Below, piece after piece: positions 61,741-64,000 of a stretch of 64,000 nt of DNA. The position numbers were made by a program, and so were the translations under genes. Source of the stretch: Calendula officinalis (taxonomy: Eukaryota > Streptophyta > Magnoliopsida > Asterales > Asteraceae); the NCBI GenBank assembly GCA_963853835.1, contig OY970830.1:33503966-33567965 (forward strand). The letters run 5' to 3'. How positions within the stretch are numbered: the first letter of the stretch is position 1; each line of letters begins with the position of its first letter. The notes beneath the pieces were generated by a model. That model had not been told where the DNA came from and searched no databases. It saw only the letters and a program-made list of their open reading frames with translations.

Positions 61741-62612
61741 GAGTTAATTACACGGATAGTCCTTTAGGTTTATAGCAAATTTCACCAATGGTCCTTCAAT
61801 TTTACAAATTACATTGATGATCCTTATTTCTGAAAGATTTGTCACCGATGATCCTTTACGAAAATGGCAGTTTATTTTTCACGTTAAGTGACCTCACGTG
61901 TGATGCACGTGAGGGTATTTTGGTCATTTTGTTTTCCCTTCTCATTTCTCTAGAGTAAATTACACGGATGGTCCTTTATGTTTATAACAAATTTCACCAA
62001 TAGTCATTTAGTTTCAAAAATTACACTGGTCCTTATTTTTGAAATGTTTTTCACCGATGGTCCTTTATGAAAGCGGTCGTTTATTTTTCACGTTAAGTGG
62101 CATCACGTGTGATGCACATGGGGATACTTTGGTCAATTTGTCTTTCCCTTCTCATGTACTCCCCTTTAAGCCACTCTCGTCCCTCATTTCATTTCGCTTA
62201 CCCAATTGTTGAAGTGATGTATTGAATTGCTTTGCACGTGTATCACACGTGATGCCACTTAATGTTAAAAATAAATTGATGTTTCGTAAATGACCATCGG
62301 TGAAAAAACCTTTCAGAAATAAGGACCATCAGTGTAAATTTTAAAACTAAAGGACCATTAGTGAAATTTATTTTAAACTTAAAGGACCATTCGTGTAATT
62401 TACTCTAGAGAAATGAGAAGGAGAAACAAAATGACCAAAATACCCTCACGTGCATCACACGTGAGGTCACTTAACGTGAAAAATAAACGGTCGTTTTCGT
62501 AAAGGACCATCGGTGAAAAACCTTTCAGAAATAAGGACCATCCGTGTAATTTTTGAAACTAAAGAACCATTGGTGAAATTTATTATTAACCTAAAGGACC
62601 ATTCGTGTAATT
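61741..62612. repeat. nested foldback of about 870 bp
   Basis: The left half reads two units beginning TTACACGGAT(A/G)GTCC (61748 and 61965). The right half holds their inverted copies, ending CCATTCGTGTAATT (about 62400 and 62612). Each unit has CTCACGTG..CACGTGAGG and a GGTATTTTGGTCATTTTG stretch. This is best read as one TIR element inside another of the same family. Confidence 0.8.
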
Positions 62613-62629
62613 AAATCTTTTTCTAATGA

Positions 62630-62957
62630 AAGGGACCCTTAGACCCCTGCCAACAGTCGACGCTAAAAGTTCTTCTCAAATGAGTGTCACGTCAACTCAT
62701 ACTTTAGCTGACATACAACTGACATACATGTCATTAATACTCATTCTATTCAGTTTTTTGAGTCCCATAATTATAAAATATACACATACAAAACTACCAA
62801 ATACTCCATTAAAATACCTTGGGGACCACAATTTCAGCCTTTAACTTCCCCCGGCCGATATCTTCCACCGACGGCTTCATTGTGACGACCCGTGCCAATA
62901 AGCACCTCGTCGCTTGAGGAAGAGGGGTCGAAGTCCCCTACTGGCACCCGTCTTCTA
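62630..62957. mobile_element. TIR element of the TTGGCACC family
   Basis: CCCTTAGACCCCTGCCAACAG at left and CCTACTGGCACCCGTCTTC at right, with the GAGTGTCACGTCAACTC and CAACTGACAT block shared with 37595, 41665 and 57715. Ends approximate. Confidence 0.5.
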
Positions 62958-63073
62958 TTACACGAGATATGCATCAATTTATAAATTGAGCACGATTGTA
63001 TCAAGAAATCTAAAATGCTTACCAAATGATATGTCAAAAGTTTTGTTAAGTCGTCTTCTCTTGTTAATCTAAG

Positions 63074-63454
63074 AGGGTGTTTGAGATGACTTATTAAAAA
63101 TAGATTGTGCGTTTTAATAATAAATAATCAGATAATCATAGTTACAAATATGATTGTGAAAAATAGTGTTTGAATTTGATTATGTTGCTTGAAATCGCAC
63201 TAATTAGATAACTATTTTTTAGTGTTTGACAAACCTGATTATTTATTTAGTTAATAGGTAAAATGCAAATAACCTATTTACAAAACGAAATAATTAAGCA
63301 CCTCCCACATGCTTTTCCAAAACTATGTTTTGGATACCCAAAACGCAAATAAATGATTATTTAAGACTTTTTACCAAACATCAATTTCAGAGTATTTGCG
63401 TTTTAAAACACAATAAGCAGATAATCTCATTCATATCGTAATCCCAAACACCCC
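63074..63454. mobile_element. TIR MITE with GGGTGTTT ends
   Basis: Termini AGGGTGTTTGAGAT and ATCCCAAACACCCC, candidate 5-bp repeats CTAAG at 63069-63073 and 63455-63459. Interior has paired AGATAATC and GCGTTTTAA sentences. Superfamily unsettled. Confidence 0.6.
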
Positions 63455-63459
63455 CTAAG

Positions 63460-64000
63460 TCATATTGAGATGGTAACCGGTAGGAACGGTGTTTCGCAGT
63501 CACACAGTAGCAAAGTGCGGCGAATAAGACCGGCAACAACTAGGGTTCAATCGGAAGTTAGAGCTTCAAGAAAAAAAGTAGGATCGATACCATGTCAATT
63601 TGTGGAATACCCATTAGAGGGCTCGGTGTGGGGGGTTAAAACCCCCGTTATAGACCCAAAAAACCTCATAGCGTCGCCAATGCCAAACCGCACCCTCCGT
63701 TAAAACTTTGTTCGCCATGGGCACGGCGTCTCGCCAAAAGGGAGGAAGGCAGGGGTGGGGGTATTCCAACCAATCAAAATACACCAAATAAAAAATGTGG
63801 GACCCCTATAACACCACTTTAACTATAACACTAGGGAGCCACTTTTTCGTCACCAAGTTATAACTAAGTTATAAGCCCAAAAATGCTATAACATGCCTAT
63901 AACTACCCTTCCACACCTTGTGTTCTTAGCACTACAAATAAAACGAAAGCCTTTACGGCGACAATAAAACGCCGCAAAAGGTCACCCCAAAAGCTTTTTT
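63460..64000. other. window end: probable partial TIR element, no gene
   Basis: GC-richer sentences such as GCCATGGGCACGGCGTCTC and repeated CTATAACA motifs suggest another MITE cut by the window edge. No coding region supported. Confidence 0.4.

Overview
This is a window of a eudicot nuclear genome. It is AT-rich, has introns with GT-AG borders, and carries a dense load of plant transposons (Stowaway-like and hAT-like MITEs, Helitrons, Copia and TG..CA LTR elements, L1-type LINEs). The extra coding region downstream of the Copia pol resembles proteins I associate with Asteraceae retrotransposons. An asterid, possibly Asteraceae, is therefore my best guess, but that is inference.

Four host genes can be read through complete in-frame splice models. 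They are a CYP76-like cytochrome P450 (1846-4108, +, 497 aa), a GRAM-domain GEM-like protein (4911-6587, +, 277 aa), a plastid-type CutA protein (9863-11469, -, 177 aa, six exons) and a D-type cyclin with an LxCxE motif (58525-60268, +, 333 aa, six exons). All four appear intact, although MITEs sit in the P450 intron and promoter and right against a splice acceptor of the GRAM gene.

Mobile DNA fills most of the rest. 13455-24756 is an apparently intact autonomous Helitron on the minus strand. It has a TCTCTACT 5' end, a perfect 3' hairpin followed by CTAG, and an A/T target. It encodes a 1668-aa Rep-helicase, a 248-aa RPA-like protein and a third, unrecognised 146-aa acidic protein, and all splice junctions keep frame. 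Inside it are captured exon-like fragments and a 329-bp-arm inverted repeat. 24938-36784 is an 11.8-kb Copia element on the minus strand whose two 616-bp LTRs differ at one visible base and which has TSD CTCCG. Despite its youth its pol has a nonsense codon and a 49-nt filler insertion, and its third coding region has a frameshift and an inverted piece of its own gag between direct repeats. 39093-41639 is a 5'-truncated L1-type LINE with a 14-bp TSD. 49230-56992 is a large non-coding LTR derivative with 2.1-2.2-kb LTRs and TSD ATCTG.

The intervening DNA is mostly MITEs, several of them nested and with recognisable target duplications, plus AT microsatellites, a 24-nt poly(C) run and long palindromes. 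I see no tRNA, rRNA or CRISPR features. Points most worth a second look are the third Helitron gene, the antisense tRNA-like module about 115 bp from the 5' end of two different Helitrons, the captured exon inside a long inverted repeat, the CAGTAGTA octamer repeated about 35 times through the Copia element in coding and non-coding parts alike, and the template-switch scar in that element.
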